Shown here: positions 32,764 through 44,100 of the stretch, piece after piece | How the letters are laid out: each line of letters starts with the position of its first letter | Numbering within the stretch: the first letter of the stretch is position 1 | Source: Pohlia nutans | Lineage: Eukaryota > Streptophyta > Bryopsida > Bryales > Mniaceae | Length of the DNA: 64,000 nucleotides | Direction of reading: 5' to 3' | Assembly (NCBI GenBank): GCA_022496805.1 | Contig: CM040087.1 | Span: forward strand, 7,142,001-7,206,000 | Position numbers and translations under genes: made by a program | The notes under the pieces: generated by a model | Told to the model about the DNA's origin: nothing | Databases searched by the model: none | The model's input: only the letters and a program-made list of their open reading frames with translations

Positions 32764-33175
32764 CAGATCTACTACCGAGTAGAGTCCGGAAGTCCTAGAT
32801 TTACTATCGAGTAGAGTCCGGAAGTCCCAAATCTACTATTAAGTAGAGTCGGAAGTCCTAGAACTACTACCGAGGTGAGTTTGGAAGTCCCAGATCTACT
32901 ACCGAGTAGGTCAGAAGTCCTAGATCTACTACCAAGGTGAGGTTGGAAGTCCCCGATCTACTACCGAGGTGAGGTAGGTAGTCCCTGATCTACTACCGGT
33001 AGTCCCTGACCTACTACCGAGGTGAGGTAGGTAGTCCTCGATCTACTACCGAGGTGAGGTAGGTAGTCCTCGATCTACTACCGAGGTGAGGTAGGTAGTC
33101 CCTGATCTACTACCGGTAGTCCCTGACCTACTACCGAGGTGAAGTCGGTAGTCCCAAATCTACTACCGAGTAGAG
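32764..33175. repeat. Minisatellite, about 30-bp unit
   Basis: About a dozen units of the type GATCTACTACCGAGGTGAGG followed by TAGGTAGTCC. Upstream units are diverged; those at 32950-33150 are almost identical and include shortened units (CTACTACCGGTAGTCCCTGA). The flanks carry CTACCGAGCTCC near 32448 and near 33238. Confidence 0.9.
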
Positions 33176-33486
33176 TTTCATTGTCTCTATTTTCTGTTTT
33201 CCTTCTGAAATTACCTCTACCAGACCTTGGTAGTCCACTACCGAGCTCCTGTTGAGAAAGGGGAACTACCAAATTCTTTCAACACTTACGCCATACAACA
33301 TTCTTTATTTATTTTTTAATTCTTATGAACACATTTTTAGTGATTTAATGACATCTTTGTATAGGAAATTTGATTTTAAATAGGTTAGGCCCAATAAAAC
33401 TCAATTTGGACACTCCTAACTCATTTTAAAACACTTTTTGTTTTTGAAACGACTACTTTTGAGTCACCTCGGCACTTAAGGGTTAA

Positions 33487-34831
33487 AGTTGAATCAATTT
33501 TGATGTAAATTCAATGGAGCAAAATAAACATCAAAAGAACCAGAACCCTTTCTTGTACTGCAACAAACATTCTAACGCTGGAACTTTTTTTGATAATCTT
33601 CTTAGTTCGCATAGGCAAATTTTCATCTCTCAAAATTCTTAAGAAAAAATTGTGTGTTAAAAATCACTAAATTTTAGACTGTTAAAAATCACGACATAGA
33701 AAGAGGGGCAAATCAAAGAAAAAAAACCATAATGTTAATCACAATAATCAACATGGAATTAGTACATGCTAATCTTAATGGTGGGCATGTCATAGCAAAT
33801 TGTCTACATTCAATGCAAAAATATTTTTAGTTTTTAAAGTTTGTGAAAATTGAATTCAAAAAGACAAAAACAAACCTCATATGCTATTTTTTCTTAGAGG
33901 ATTTTACTGACCATTGGTGAAACAAATTTTCTGATGTTTTTCACATGACTATTATTTACGGAACAAATCAAATGATTTCTTATATACACAAATATATTCT
34001 ATGTAAGACCATTTTTTAAAAAGTGAAATTTGAAAAAATAAATTAGGTGCTTAAATAACAAAAAATAAATTTAGCCTTCGTAACTTTTGCAATTCATGAT
34101 AGAATCCTTAGAGAGGTCACTCTTTGTATCTTTTGAGTATCACGTGTGAATGTAAGCATAGCTCAATCAAACAAAGGTCGTTCAACCTTGGTAAGATCAT
34201 ACTGTTGAATTGAAAAATTATAATATGTTTTTGAATTGCATATTGCACACTCAAAAGTGAGATTTTAGAGGATATGTGATTGCAAAGTGAAATAGAATTT
34301 GGGTTAAATTTTCAAAAATGAAACTAAAGAGGTTCAACAATGACCTATATCAAGGCCTCTCCGTTTCAATCTTTTATGTCAAGAATGGACTCACATATAA
34401 TTTATTGTGAACTTTATAAGTGATAGGGACTTATCCATATAAGGTTTAGGACAATTTATTTGTAAAAATATGAAAGAAGTAAGTACATTGATCAAGATCA
34501 GAATATATACACTAATTGAACATGAACAAGAGAACTCAATGCAAAAAAAAAAAAAACAAGATAACAAACTTCTAAACACAAGAAATATTGCATAGTGCAT
34601 GCCTGTTGTATTTGTTAGTATTTACTATATTTTCAAGTATTTGCAGTATTTCCACGTTTTTTTCATAGGTACTTTGAAAGTCACACACTTCCAAGTTGAA
34701 ATTTTCTAATATTTAAAGTGCTTTTGACGTTTAAAAGTTACAAAGTTGTAGTGTGGTCATTAAATTAATTGAAAGTGATATACAATAATACAATTAGAAA
34801 AACTTGTATTCATATCAATCCCTAAAATTCT
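33487..34831. repeat. AT-rich repeat-derived region
   Basis: No gene. The part at 34200-34455 aligns in reverse orientation to 44120-44340 (for example GTCCTAAACCxTACATGGAT-like and AAAATTTAACCCAAATTC blocks), so it is a dispersed repeat fragment. The rest shows only short random frames. Confidence 0.55.
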
Positions 34832-34835
34832 TTAA

Positions 34836-35583
34836 CCCTTTAATGACCAAACGAACACATTGTAGGCACTAATGTGTCAAAAATGAAAATAACAAAAAAA
34901 TTGTGAACAATTGGATTTTGAATTGTGAGGTTTAGAGTTAGAGATTTATAATAAGCAGCATTTAGGAAAAGAAAATTTCAACGTCGAGGTGTGTGAGTTT
35001 TAAAAATATTGAATAGGGTGTGCAACTTTCTTAAATATTGAATAAAATGTATAAAAACTCTTTTACAACCTATAGGTGTATTATAATATGTGCCTTCCAT
35101 ATGTTTGATGAATTTTGGTTCAATAGACAAAATGTAGAGTATCATCTCTACAAATAATCTGTATGGTCAAACTTCCAAAAATAACTTTAGATCATTTTTC
35201 AATGAATTTAAAAGCATTATCCTTTGAAAATTTGTATAGATTATAATTTTCAATTTTAGAGTTCAAATTTTAGTATGATTGGTTAAAGTTGGGCTATCGA
35301 TTGTAAACTTCAAAAAAGAAAAAGAAATGATGGAGGGATCATCATTACTTTCCCCAAATAGCAAATTTTATAACACTAAGACAATGTTGAGGTGATGAAC
35401 TTTGAAAAATTCTTCCGGGTGGAGTTTAACTCGAATTGCCATAATTCAAATTGTGTTGAACAATAGACTTCATGTATTATTTAAATATATTTTTAATTTT
35501 TTCTAATATTTTTTTTTTGGGGTTCCAGACAACCCTTTACGTTTGGGCATCGACCAGAAAATGGTCATTTGAGCGCTTAGAGG
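34836..35583. repeat. TTAA-family element, subfamily D copy 1
   Basis: It is bounded by TTAA 34832-34835 and 35584-35587. The left end is CCCTTTAATGACC and the right end is GAGCGCTTAGAGG. The interior (ATATGTGCCTTCCATATGTT, CAATAGACAAAATGTAGAGT) is shared with 56683-57224 in the same orientation. Confidence 0.75.
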
Positions 35584-35587
35584 TTAA

Positions 35588-36207
35588 AGGTATGGCTTGT
35601 TCAATTTTGGTCAATAGGTTTTTGAAAAAATTAGGATGGCATATCTTCAAATTCTTATTTCAAAAAATAAATAAAATAGAATACATACTTAAATCAATCA
35701 AAATACTAAAAATCAATTGAATATTGAATAAAATATTGTTAATTAGGTTGAATTTTGAAGAAAATGTCGAGGGTCCAAATAAAAAGTGCAAAATTTAAAG
35801 CAAACAAGTGATTCTAAATTGCATTAAAAAGACGTTCTATAGATGTTTAATATAGTGGTGTTTTTAGTTTATGTCTTTGTTTTAATTGTTTAAAGTTAAA
35901 TTCTAGAATTTACTAATGACTTTTAGAAATATTATCTAAAAATTCATAGTGTATTATAATAAGATTTTATATTCAGATATATTATTAAATATAATTCCAA
36001 TTTATTCATAGTTTTGTGCTTAGTAAATATTAATATTAATATCAATCAAATTCTAATTTTATTAAAAATACTAAAAGAAATTTAATTTTTGGTTAGATGA
36101 TAATAAATTTGATGATATTAAATTTCACATACAAAATGATTCCCAAGGTTATATATTTTAACCGAAAAATTCAATATAAAGATTACTTATTGAAATTTCA
36201 TTCAAAT
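35588..36207. other. AT-rich spacer, no gene
   Basis: Very AT-rich. It probably includes the 3' UTR of the minus-strand gene that ends at 36208. Confidence 0.5.
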
Positions 36208-38001
36208 CTAAGGCTTTGCTAGCCAATTAGGACTCCAACTACATTTTGCCAATGCATATGAGCAATTTGAACCTTCATTTTGTAAGTTAGGTGTCACTAA
36301 TGTGGACCATCTTTTTGTATTTACATTGTAAATAGCTAATCTTGCACCAATATTTGTATCATTTTCTATTTTCTTTTTTGTTTCTTTTTTTCTATCTTTT
36401 TTCTTGTTTGTTTTACTCCCATCTATTTGATCATCTTTTATGTCACCTTTTGTATCATTTTTAATATGATCTTCTCTATCATCTTTTATGTTACCTTCTC
36501 TATCATCTTTTAAGTTCTCTTTGATACCATTCTTAAAATCTTCTTGACGATCATTTTTTCTATCGTTTTTTATATCATCAAGTGCCAAAAAACATAGAAA
36601 TTGCAAACTAGCACAACAATCATAGTTTTGTAGAGACTTTTCACTATTAAATAATGATTCGTAAATATCTTTGGGCATCATTGACACAAATAAAAATTCT
36701 CCTGAAGGATATCCTTCTGACATGAGAATTTCATGGATTTCAATTGTTGAGGGATCTACAATTGACCTTACTACTACATATATTGTGTTTCCGGGATTAC
36801 ATTGCAAAATTCGTGGAGCTTGTAAATTTTCACGAGGAAATCCTTCTGAATCTAAAATCTCAAAATCTATATTGTGCCATTTTAATGATGAGTGATGTAC
36901 AAAAAATAATTTATTTTTCCACAAGTGTTTTTTTTTAATTTGGGGTCTAGAATTAGGAGTTTTATTCTCATCATAAATAGTGTTCAAATTACTTGATTTA
37001 ATATCGCATTTTTTATATTTTTTAATATCGATAGATTTTTCTTGACCGCCTATCATAAAACCTTCATCAAATATTGCAATACATGTCTTTCCGGACTTTG
37101 GAAATTTACATTCTCCAACAATAGATCCAAAAATCCATAGGTCTGATCTTGAATCATAAGCCATCAATACAAGTTCATTACAACCATTTCCATAAAGAGT
37201 TGGTACATCTTGATGGCTTCCAATGACATATAATCTATATCTATGTTTCGGTGGATTTATTTTGGTTAGTTCACTTTTTTTAGTTTGTGTCATTATTGTC
37301 ATCCATGCTATCTTGCTATATAGGGTTTTATTTGTATGTCTTGGAATGAATTTGATTTCTTTTGTAAGAGGATTGCAAACCAGTAGTATAGATTGTTGAG
37401 GATAAAGTGAGTAATTGTAATCTTCAGAATGAGGAATAGGTGGAGTTTGAGGATTGGTTGTTCTTGGTTGAAGACCTCCATTTATACAAAACAAACCTCC
37501 ATCACCAGCAATGATATCATTTACATCTAATGGTAAAAAATCTAGTTTAAACATGCCAGACCAATTTTGGGAGCTTTGATTATAACCAACAATTGGATTT
37601 CCTTCAATTTGATTAATAACACATGGATAGAAATTTGCATATGTTGAATTCACATCATCGTCATAAATACTAGGATTCCATAAAACTAAATTATTTGTAA
37701 ATACTTTTTCATAAGACTTAAGCCGCCAATTTTTCCATGCTATTTCAATTTGATTCTTGTCTTTAGCAAGAAGTTTTGTAAAAATTTCTACAATTTCATC
37801 AAAATCTAAATCATCCCAATCGTAATCTTCTTTTAGCACTTCAAGTATGCGTTTTTTAATTCTTATTTTTTCATCTCTTTCTAATTGCTCAGGTGATCGG
37901 ATTCTTCTAGGTGATGTTGAGACATTTTTTAATCTTGAATTAAAGTGTGATGTATTGGTTTGTGCTTCTACTCTGCCAGATTTTGTTAACCAACCTCCCA
38001 T
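36208..38001 (-). CDS. Large F-box-like protein with Lys/Asp-rich repeat insert
   Basis: Single open frame on the minus strand, 597 aa from the first ATG (38001; two more upstream codons are open). Residues about 60-100 (DDLDFDEIVEIFTKLLAKD...WKNWRL) look like a divergent F-box. The C-terminal part has LLVCNPLTKEIKFIPRH, the same block seen in the F-box protein at 9.4-11.5 kb (VCNPLTNAWKALP). A low-complexity insert at about 485-555 repeats KDDRE/KNDRK-type units (DDREGNIKDDREDHIKNDTK) and arose from a coding minisatellite. It is followed by WSTLVTPNLQNEG, as expected for the end of the F-box-associated region, so the insert interrupts the fold late. Codons are far more AT-rich than in the other genes, suggesting long residence in AT-rich repeat surroundings. 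The frame is intact for 1.8 kb. A weak TGTAG acceptor just upstream of the ATG suggests a 5' exon. Function inferred: possible SCF substrate adaptor. Confidence 0.65.
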   Translation of the reverse strand: MGGWLTKSGRVEAQTNTSHFNSRLKNVSTSPRRIRSPEQLERDEKIRIKKRILEVLKEDYDWDDLDFDEIVEIFTKLLAKDKNQIEIAWKNWRLKSYEKVFTNNLVLWNPSIYDDDVNSTYANFYPCVINQIEGNPIVGYNQSSQNWSGMFKLDFLPLDVNDIIAGDGGLFCINGGLQPRTTNPQTPPIPHSEDYNYSLYPQQSILLVCNPLTKEIKFIPRHTNKTLYSKIAWMTIMTQTKKSELTKINPPKHRYRLYVIGSHQDVPTLYGNGCNELVLMAYDSRSDLWIFGSIVGECKFPKSGKTCIAIFDEGFMIGGQEKSIDIKKYKKCDIKSSNLNTIYDENKTPNSRPQIKKKHLWKNKLFFVHHSSLKWHNIDFEILDSEGFPRENLQAPRILQCNPGNTIYVVVRSIVDPSTIEIHEILMSEGYPSGEFLFVSMMPKDIYESLFNSEKSLQNYDCCASLQFLCFLALDDIKNDRKNDRQEDFKNGIKENLKDDREGNIKDDREDHIKNDTKGDIKDDQIDGSKTNKKKDRKKETKKKIENDTNIGARLAIYNVNTKRWSTLVTPNLQNEGSNCSYALAKCSWSPNWLAKP

Positions 38002-38974
38002 ATCCAAAAACTACAACATCTATTAATAAAATGAAAATAATTTTCTTTATACATGTGATTGTTGCACTTGAATTTTATTTTATTTTTATTTACAGTTAAA
38101 ACATTTGAAGCAAATCAAATGTTTTCTATAAATTAGAATTGATACGAAAATTAATCCTACATTTAGAAACAAAATAAGTGTATATAAAAATTATAATCCA
38201 AAATAATCAACTAACAGAAATGATTCAAAACGCTCACGAATACCAAAACTTTTGCATGAGGAGGCAATCATTAAAGCAATCTTGATTGTCACAACTTACA
38301 TTACTAAAAAAATTATTTTTGACAAATAATTTAATTTTTTAAATAGAAATAAGATTTGATTATAAATTTATTTTTGATGATAAACATTCATGAATTTAGT
38401 TTTTTATTTGTGAAGATGGTTTCATTTGGAAAAAAATCATTATTATTTTTTAGGGCTATGAATTTTAATAAATATATGGTTATATATTACATTTCATTAT
38501 AAGCAAGAGTGGTATTTATAATCATAACATTGCAGTGTATTGTGAAAACCATAAAATCACATCTTAAATTGCATGGTTTTTAAGTTAATGAAAATTTTAT
38601 GATTAATTAAAATTATATATTTTAATCTTATAACATATATCGTATTATTTGATTTTAGATGTTAAATTTCAAATTTTAATGATATTTCTCATTTAAATCA
38701 ATATTTTTAAATTATGGCAACCAAATTCGATAGAGAAAACTTAGGAAGAGTACTCAACAACACCAATAGGCCATCAATGTAGCACATCATGCAAGGGCAA
38801 TGTCATTTGGGCCATTCACTAATTAAAATTAAATATCTAATATTCTACACCAGTATTTTAGCTCTAAAATAGTAGAGTGGGGTGGATTTGGATTTAATAA
38901 AAAAAAAATTGGAATTATATTCTTACTTTTGAGCGGAGGGAATATAAAAACTACTACCAGAGTCCAATCTACGA
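38002..38974. other. AT-rich upstream region, no gene recognised
   Basis: Promoter/flank of the minus-strand F-box-like gene. Only short random frames. Confidence 0.5.
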
Positions 38975-39265
38975 ACTTGCCACTCAAACCCCAAAGCCCC
39001 AAAGCTCTACAAACTTGCCACTCAATTAGTCAAACCCCAAAGCGTTACGCAAAACTCCAAAGCTCTAAGCAAACCCCTAAAGCACCACTCAAAACTCCAA
39101 TAGACTGCGCACACCTCTAAAACACTACACAACTCCAAAGTACTACGTACACCTCAAAGCAACACACAAAACTCCAACAGACTGCGCACACCCCCAAAGT
39201 ACTACACAAAACTCTTAAGTGCTATGCACACCCCAAAGCTTTACACAAACTTCAAAGCACTACCA
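38975..39265. repeat. Degenerate tandem repeat rich in CCAAAGCNCTAC
   Basis: About a dozen imperfect units of 20-25 bp such as CAAAACTCCAAAGCTCT and ACTCCAACAGACTGCGCACA. No G in long stretches, a strong strand asymmetry. Not coding. Confidence 0.75.
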
Positions 39266-40566
39266 TACTCAAATTCAAAATACATTAGAATAACGACAAT
39301 ATGATCATAGTTGTAAATGAATGAATGATAAATAGGTTGGTAAACAACTTGTTTTATAACATTAGATAAACTCGTAGGTTCATACGTGTTAGGGTCTTGA
39401 AGAATTACTAGTTATTTTGGTATGAAGAGTCAAATTTCATTAGTTAACAATGTCAAATAATTAAATAATTCCTAAACTGCTTCTGCCGTTTCTGATTTCT
39501 CTGTACTATTCAAATGTTAATTGCAAAATAATAAGGCTTGATCTCCAAAACAAAATTCAATCTTTTTGGAAAGTCTTATAACTTACATGTCTTATAACTC
39601 ATACAAAATAATATTTTGCTAAGGAAAGAAATTGAAAGTGTATAAAAAACAAATCCATTGACATCAAATACTATAAGTTCATTATGAAAATTAATAATCG
39701 AAAATAGATACATTATAAAAAAAATGACGAATTGCGAATACGTTAGCCACAAGTAGAGGTCCGTAGAACTATAATAGTCTTTCTCAGTCTCAACAAGTAA
39801 CTGCTTGTGAAAAAGTTATAGTGACATACTTAGGTACATAGGGGTATAGTAACAAAGTGCTAAAGGGACACAATGACAAAGTAATAGATATACTAATGGC
39901 TCATCTTCGGCCTTGTTGCACATAGAGTGATACAGTGACACAAAAAGACATGTGAACATGATCACATAAGGACACAGTAACATAGAGACACATGGACATA
40001 TTCATCGATTGTCTATGTTTTCTCGTGCGTCCCAACCACCAGCAAGTAGGGGATCCACTTGTTGTTGAAGAGATCGTCTTCCTCACGATTCCTTGACATT
40101 GATCTCCGTCGGGACCTAGTCTAAAGATATAATTACCTCCCTGCACTGTTCGCGAATATGTGTGAACCCGACTCGCAGGGGCAATCGATGAGCTCTAACT
40201 TTGATTCCTAGGTGGGACATCATTCACACGCAAAGGTGCGCGTGATGAGAGGTTCTACCAGAATGGATGTTGTGGCGTCTGAATCGAATCAATGTTTGCT
40301 TTAGCGAGTCAGCCAGTCTCTTCATGCGGGCTCTGCTTTGTCCAAATCCATGGCAAAACAGATATTTGAATCTCTCATCAGTTGAGTCACCCGGCGTGCA
40401 TGGCTCCGAATGTTGTATCAATTTTGCGGTGGCTATGCATACAATGCAACAGTGCGTATTTGAACAGAGATAGTAGTTTTAGCGGAGTGAATATTCATAA
40501 TTATAGCTGAAGCTAATTCTGCCTCTAGAGACTTACATATTTTCTACAATCGGTATCTACCGATGT
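39266..40566. other. Intergenic, no gene recognised
   Basis: AT-rich up to 39.9 kb, then a more complex stretch (about 40050-40480) with overlapping short frames on both strands and no recognisable domain. The segment 39840-39915 (ACAATGACAAAGTAATAxA, ATGGCTCATC, GGCCTTGT) has a paralogue at 43140-43195. Confidence 0.4.
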
Positions 40567-40612
40567 GTATATATATATATATATAGATATATATATACAT
40601 ATATATATTTGT

Positions 40613-40698
<86 letters not shown>
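40567..40698. repeat. (TA)n microsatellite
   Basis: Interrupted at its left part by GA and CA variants, then pure (AT) from about 40627. Its open frames (Met-Tyr-Ile repeats) are artefacts. Confidence 0.95.
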
Positions 40699-40700
<2 letters not shown>

Positions 40701-40889
40701 CGTTTCTTCCCGTTGAGGTCAGAACAGCTACATGTCACACTAGTCGTTAATTTCGGACATTATAGTGACAGGATTTTGAGCGCCATAATTGTGAATGATA
40801 CCATATAATTGCATTATAAAAGCTTGGACAATCAATCATAGAATGATGTACAGACTCAAGTTTCAAGGCTCGAGTTTTTAGAAGTACCA

Positions 40890-41103
40890 ATGTTGAAAAT
40901 ATGTGTCCGTCAGAATAACTATGTGGCAAATTCAATGATGCCACTAGAATTTGTGGGGCCAAGGGTCAATTTCAAAATTGTCCCAAACGACAAATGTAAT
41001 CAATGGAAGCAAGTTCAACGATGCCACTAGAATTTGTGGGGCCAAGGGTCAATTTCAAAGCTGTCCCAGACGAAAAATGTAATAAATGGAAGCAAGTCCA
41101 TCG
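40890..41103. repeat. Tandem duplication with a third copy at 41490-41589
   Basis: An about 83-bp unit (ATGCCACTAGAATTTGTGGG...) occurs twice in tandem from about 40938 to 41103. It recurs at 41517-41589 together with its left flank (AATATGTGTCCGTxAGAATA). The wider region also holds a direct repeat: about 41105-41270 is repeated at about 42370-42535. Confidence 0.85.
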
Positions 41104-42833
41104 TTTGCTATCTGTTGAGGATAATTTCATAGATATTTTAGACTATCCATAGATTTTACTTAGTGGAAAAAGTTTCAAACGCCAAATTGAGAGATCAAAA
41201 AGAGTGACACTTAACCTCTAACTATCGGGCTTATGAATGAAGTTGATTGGTCAACTCCAGCTACTTGCGTGGATGATTTCCATTCAGTTCTTTATGTGAA
41301 GGGCTTTTCTTGGTGATGGCACCCCTTCAAGTTAAATTCAAATCATTCAAGCTATTTTTAGATTTTACATGGGTCCCAACTACAAAGAGTTGTAAAAATG
41401 GTTCACTGTCTTGTAATCTTTGCTTGTTCTAATTCAACTAATTTTAGGCCATGAAAATGAGTTCCATTGCATTTGAGCTTAAATTTGCCGATGTTGAAAA
41501 TATGTGTCCGTTAGAATAGCTATGTGGCAAATTCAATGATGCCACTAGAATTTGTGGGGCCAGGGATCGATTTCAAAGTTGTCCCAGACGACTGACGAGC
41601 AATGGCCCAATATAGGTATCACTTCCCGACTCTCTAGACTTTAGAAAAATATCCTTCCGGAAATGAAAACAATGTTGGAAAATTATAAAATTTTACATGG
41701 TGTTATAGAAGGCATGTTGGTACCCCACAATCATGTGCTACATAGGTCAAATTCAAAAAATGATTTTTTTATTAATTTAACATATTCAGCAGATGACCGC
41801 ATTATAGTAGTGAGAGGACTACGTATATGAGGTTTTTTTATTAAAAACAACTAGGCATGCACCTTATTAAGTTTGTATTTAAGTATATCATATGGTTTTA
41901 GAAGGAAGATGTTATGAAATCACAATCCTTTTAAATAGTGCAAAAATATGTGATTTATGAAAGTTCTCATAAAAAAGGAAATATAGTGATACATCAAATT
42001 AAGTGTTAAAATTAAACATGGATATGGCTCAAACATTGATTCAACTAATTTTCATGTTTATAAGCAATTTCTCTATATATTGCTATTCCAGATTGTTCCT
42101 TTTGTCTCTAACCAGAAAGTGAGACAGTTTTGGATTTGACAACAAAGGAATGGAAACAAATATCAAAATTGTTCAATTTTTCCTGCTCAATAGTATTTTG
42201 GATGGAGTATTACAACTTTCTCATGAATTTGTCATCAAATTCATATAAATAGTGAATATGTAATTTCTAACACAAGTTGAATGAGTCACAAAATGATAGT
42301 ATTTTAGGGAGACATTGGGCAATCAATGGAAGCAAGTCTATCACAGGTACGTTACATAGTTTGTGCATTTGTTTGCTACCTGTTGAGAATAATTTCATGG
42401 ATATTTTAGACTATCCGTAGAATTATACTTAGTAGGAAAAGTTTCAAAACGCCAAATTCAAGAGTTCAAAAAGAGTGACACTTAACCCCTAACTGCCGTG
42501 CTTATGAATGAAGTTGATTGGTCAACTCTAGCAGACGTTTCTTTTTAGGAATGTTTTTTAGTTACGAAATATAAAATATACAACTGTTTGTTCCAAGTCT
42601 TAATGATTGCCATGTAAATGGTATAATACATTTCATTTGTTTTTATGTTTTATGTTATTGGAATAAAGTCGGGCTTTATCCCATTGAACAAGTTTGTTAT
42701 ATTTTTTTCTACAAAGAGGGCCAAAGTGACTTATTGAGAATCTAATTTGTTTTCTCCACCACTTTAATTATGTTTTTTTTGTTTAAAACGACATGAATTG
42801 TTCAAGGTTTAGTAGTTTACCTGGCCTAAAACG
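41104..42833. other. Repeat-derived region, no gene
   Basis: Fragments of dispersed repeats. 41240-41480 is paralogous to 45560-45815, and CACTTAACCCCTAACTG at 42480 is a TTAA-family left end without a visible partner. No coding region. Confidence 0.5.
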
Positions 42834-43100
42834 GCCTAACCGTCCTCTAGTTTTCCGTGGGCCGTTCGGCTGACCGGCCGTCCGCTAGGACAGTTCTAAA
42901 CCGTCCGCCCGCCCTGTCGTCCATCCTGCCATCCGCCGGCCCCTGGCTGGCCGTCCGCCTACAAGCTCGTCCGTCCAGCCGTCCGCAAGGCCGTCCACCA
43001 GGGTAAAAAACAGCAACGGATAAAGTAAATTGGAATTTACCCAGTGGACGCTACGTCCGGCCGTCCGGACGTCAAATCGGACGCGATTTGGTTCAAAGAC
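42834..43100. repeat. GC-rich CGTCC/CCGTCCGCC repeat island
   Basis: An abrupt GC-rich block in AT-rich DNA made of many CCGTCC, GGCCGTCCG and CGTCCGCC motifs, degenerate and in no fixed period. Not convincingly coding, although an 85-aa minus frame crosses it. It could be a decayed GC-rich satellite or captured sequence. Confidence 0.7.
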
Positions 43101-43803
43101 GTCCAAAATGACAACCCTGTGGACATAGTGACACGGTGACAATGTACAATGACATAGTAATAAATGACTTCAATGGCTCATCTTTGGCCTTGTCGCTTCT
43201 TACATGGCTCTAATTGAACTTTACCATTTAAACATATATATGGAAAACTTATAATTGTGCAACCTTTTGCAACAGAAGGTTATTTCATTAGTGACAAAAA
43301 TTCAATTAAAAGAACCACTAATTAAAGCATATTTTAAAATCACATAGAATGTTGGGTGCAAAATTTGTTCTGAAATGTTTGTAAAACGACAGTTACAATA
43401 CATTAGTGGGTGCATTTTTGTTTCTTTTATTGGGGTAAAAGCATAAAATAGTTGTACTATTTGTTGCATTTGGAGGTAGTGTTGTCAGTACTATGAACTT
43501 TTGGAACATAATTTTTAAAGATAATATAAAATATAGATATTTACTAAAACATTACAAACGGTTCATTCTCAAGAAAAATTGGCTTTAAAACAAATTCTCT
43601 AAAAGTTATGCAGAGAACGAGTTAATGGATTATTTTAAAATAAAAAATAAACAACTATACAAATGTTAATGATAAAATTATTTTATTTTAAAATAAATAT
43701 CATTCCAAATTTAGTAACATGAATGGTTATATGTATCATTTCTTGACTATATAAGACAAAGATTAGACAAGAAATATTCATTTACTTACATCCAATCATG
43801 GTA
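43101..43803. other. AT-rich intergenic, no gene
   Basis: It starts with a short paralogue of 39840-39915. Otherwise featureless. Confidence 0.5.
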
Positions 43804-44082
43804 ATTAGTGAAACGTCAATGACTTAGAATGCCGCCGACGATTTTCCTTAAAAATTTTCTTGAACAAAACCTTCTCTGAGTATACTTGTTGACAGAATTA
43901 TTACTTTTATAACAACAACAACAATAATAATAATAAATCATATTTTTTTATATTCATTATCTACTTTCAGTAAAAACCCTCTTTGCTTGCTGGCGATGGA
44001 TGAAAATCATCCATGAAAATGCCGCATTGCCCGGCGCCAGAGTTTGCGAGAGTTTGTGTGAATGCGAGTATTGGATTTGGTT
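43804..44082 (+). repeat. Segmental duplicate of the small membrane-protein gene's 5' flank
   Basis: It aligns collinearly to 53953-54252: GTATACTTGTxxACxGAATT, CTAAAAACCCTCTTTGCTTG-like and GGCGATGGATGAAAAxCATC blocks, and GAGTTTGCGAGAGTTTGTGT. The copy stops just before a TTAA-family element at 44090, whereas the other copy continues into the gene region. Confidence 0.85.
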
Positions 44083-44100
44083 CAAGAAGTTAAGGGTTAA

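Larger units (their letters stand above)
31528..33482. repeat. Candidate long TTAA-family element
   Basis: The left end is TTAA-CCCCTAAAGGAC (TTAA 31524-31527) and the right end is CTTAAGGG-TTAA (TTAA 33483-33486). The ends match only over the first bases, so the two termini may belong to different insertions. The interior holds a (TA)n run (32197-32239), a TATA-type promoter-like segment and a minisatellite. An 86-aa frame at 31724-31984 has no recognisable domain. Confidence 0.4.

Noticed and set aside
32418..33286. Solo LTR (TGTTAACGG...TTTCAACA)
   Set aside because: No matching 5-bp duplication at these borders and no second copy in the window; kept only as a possibility.
38975..39265. 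CRISPR-like array
   Set aside because: The units are imperfect, contiguous and without uniform spacers in a eukaryotic context; it is a degenerate minisatellite.
40544..40750. Tyr-Ile repeat open frames on both strands (also at 51534-51863 and 53484-53681)
   Set aside because: They are translations of (TA)n microsatellites.
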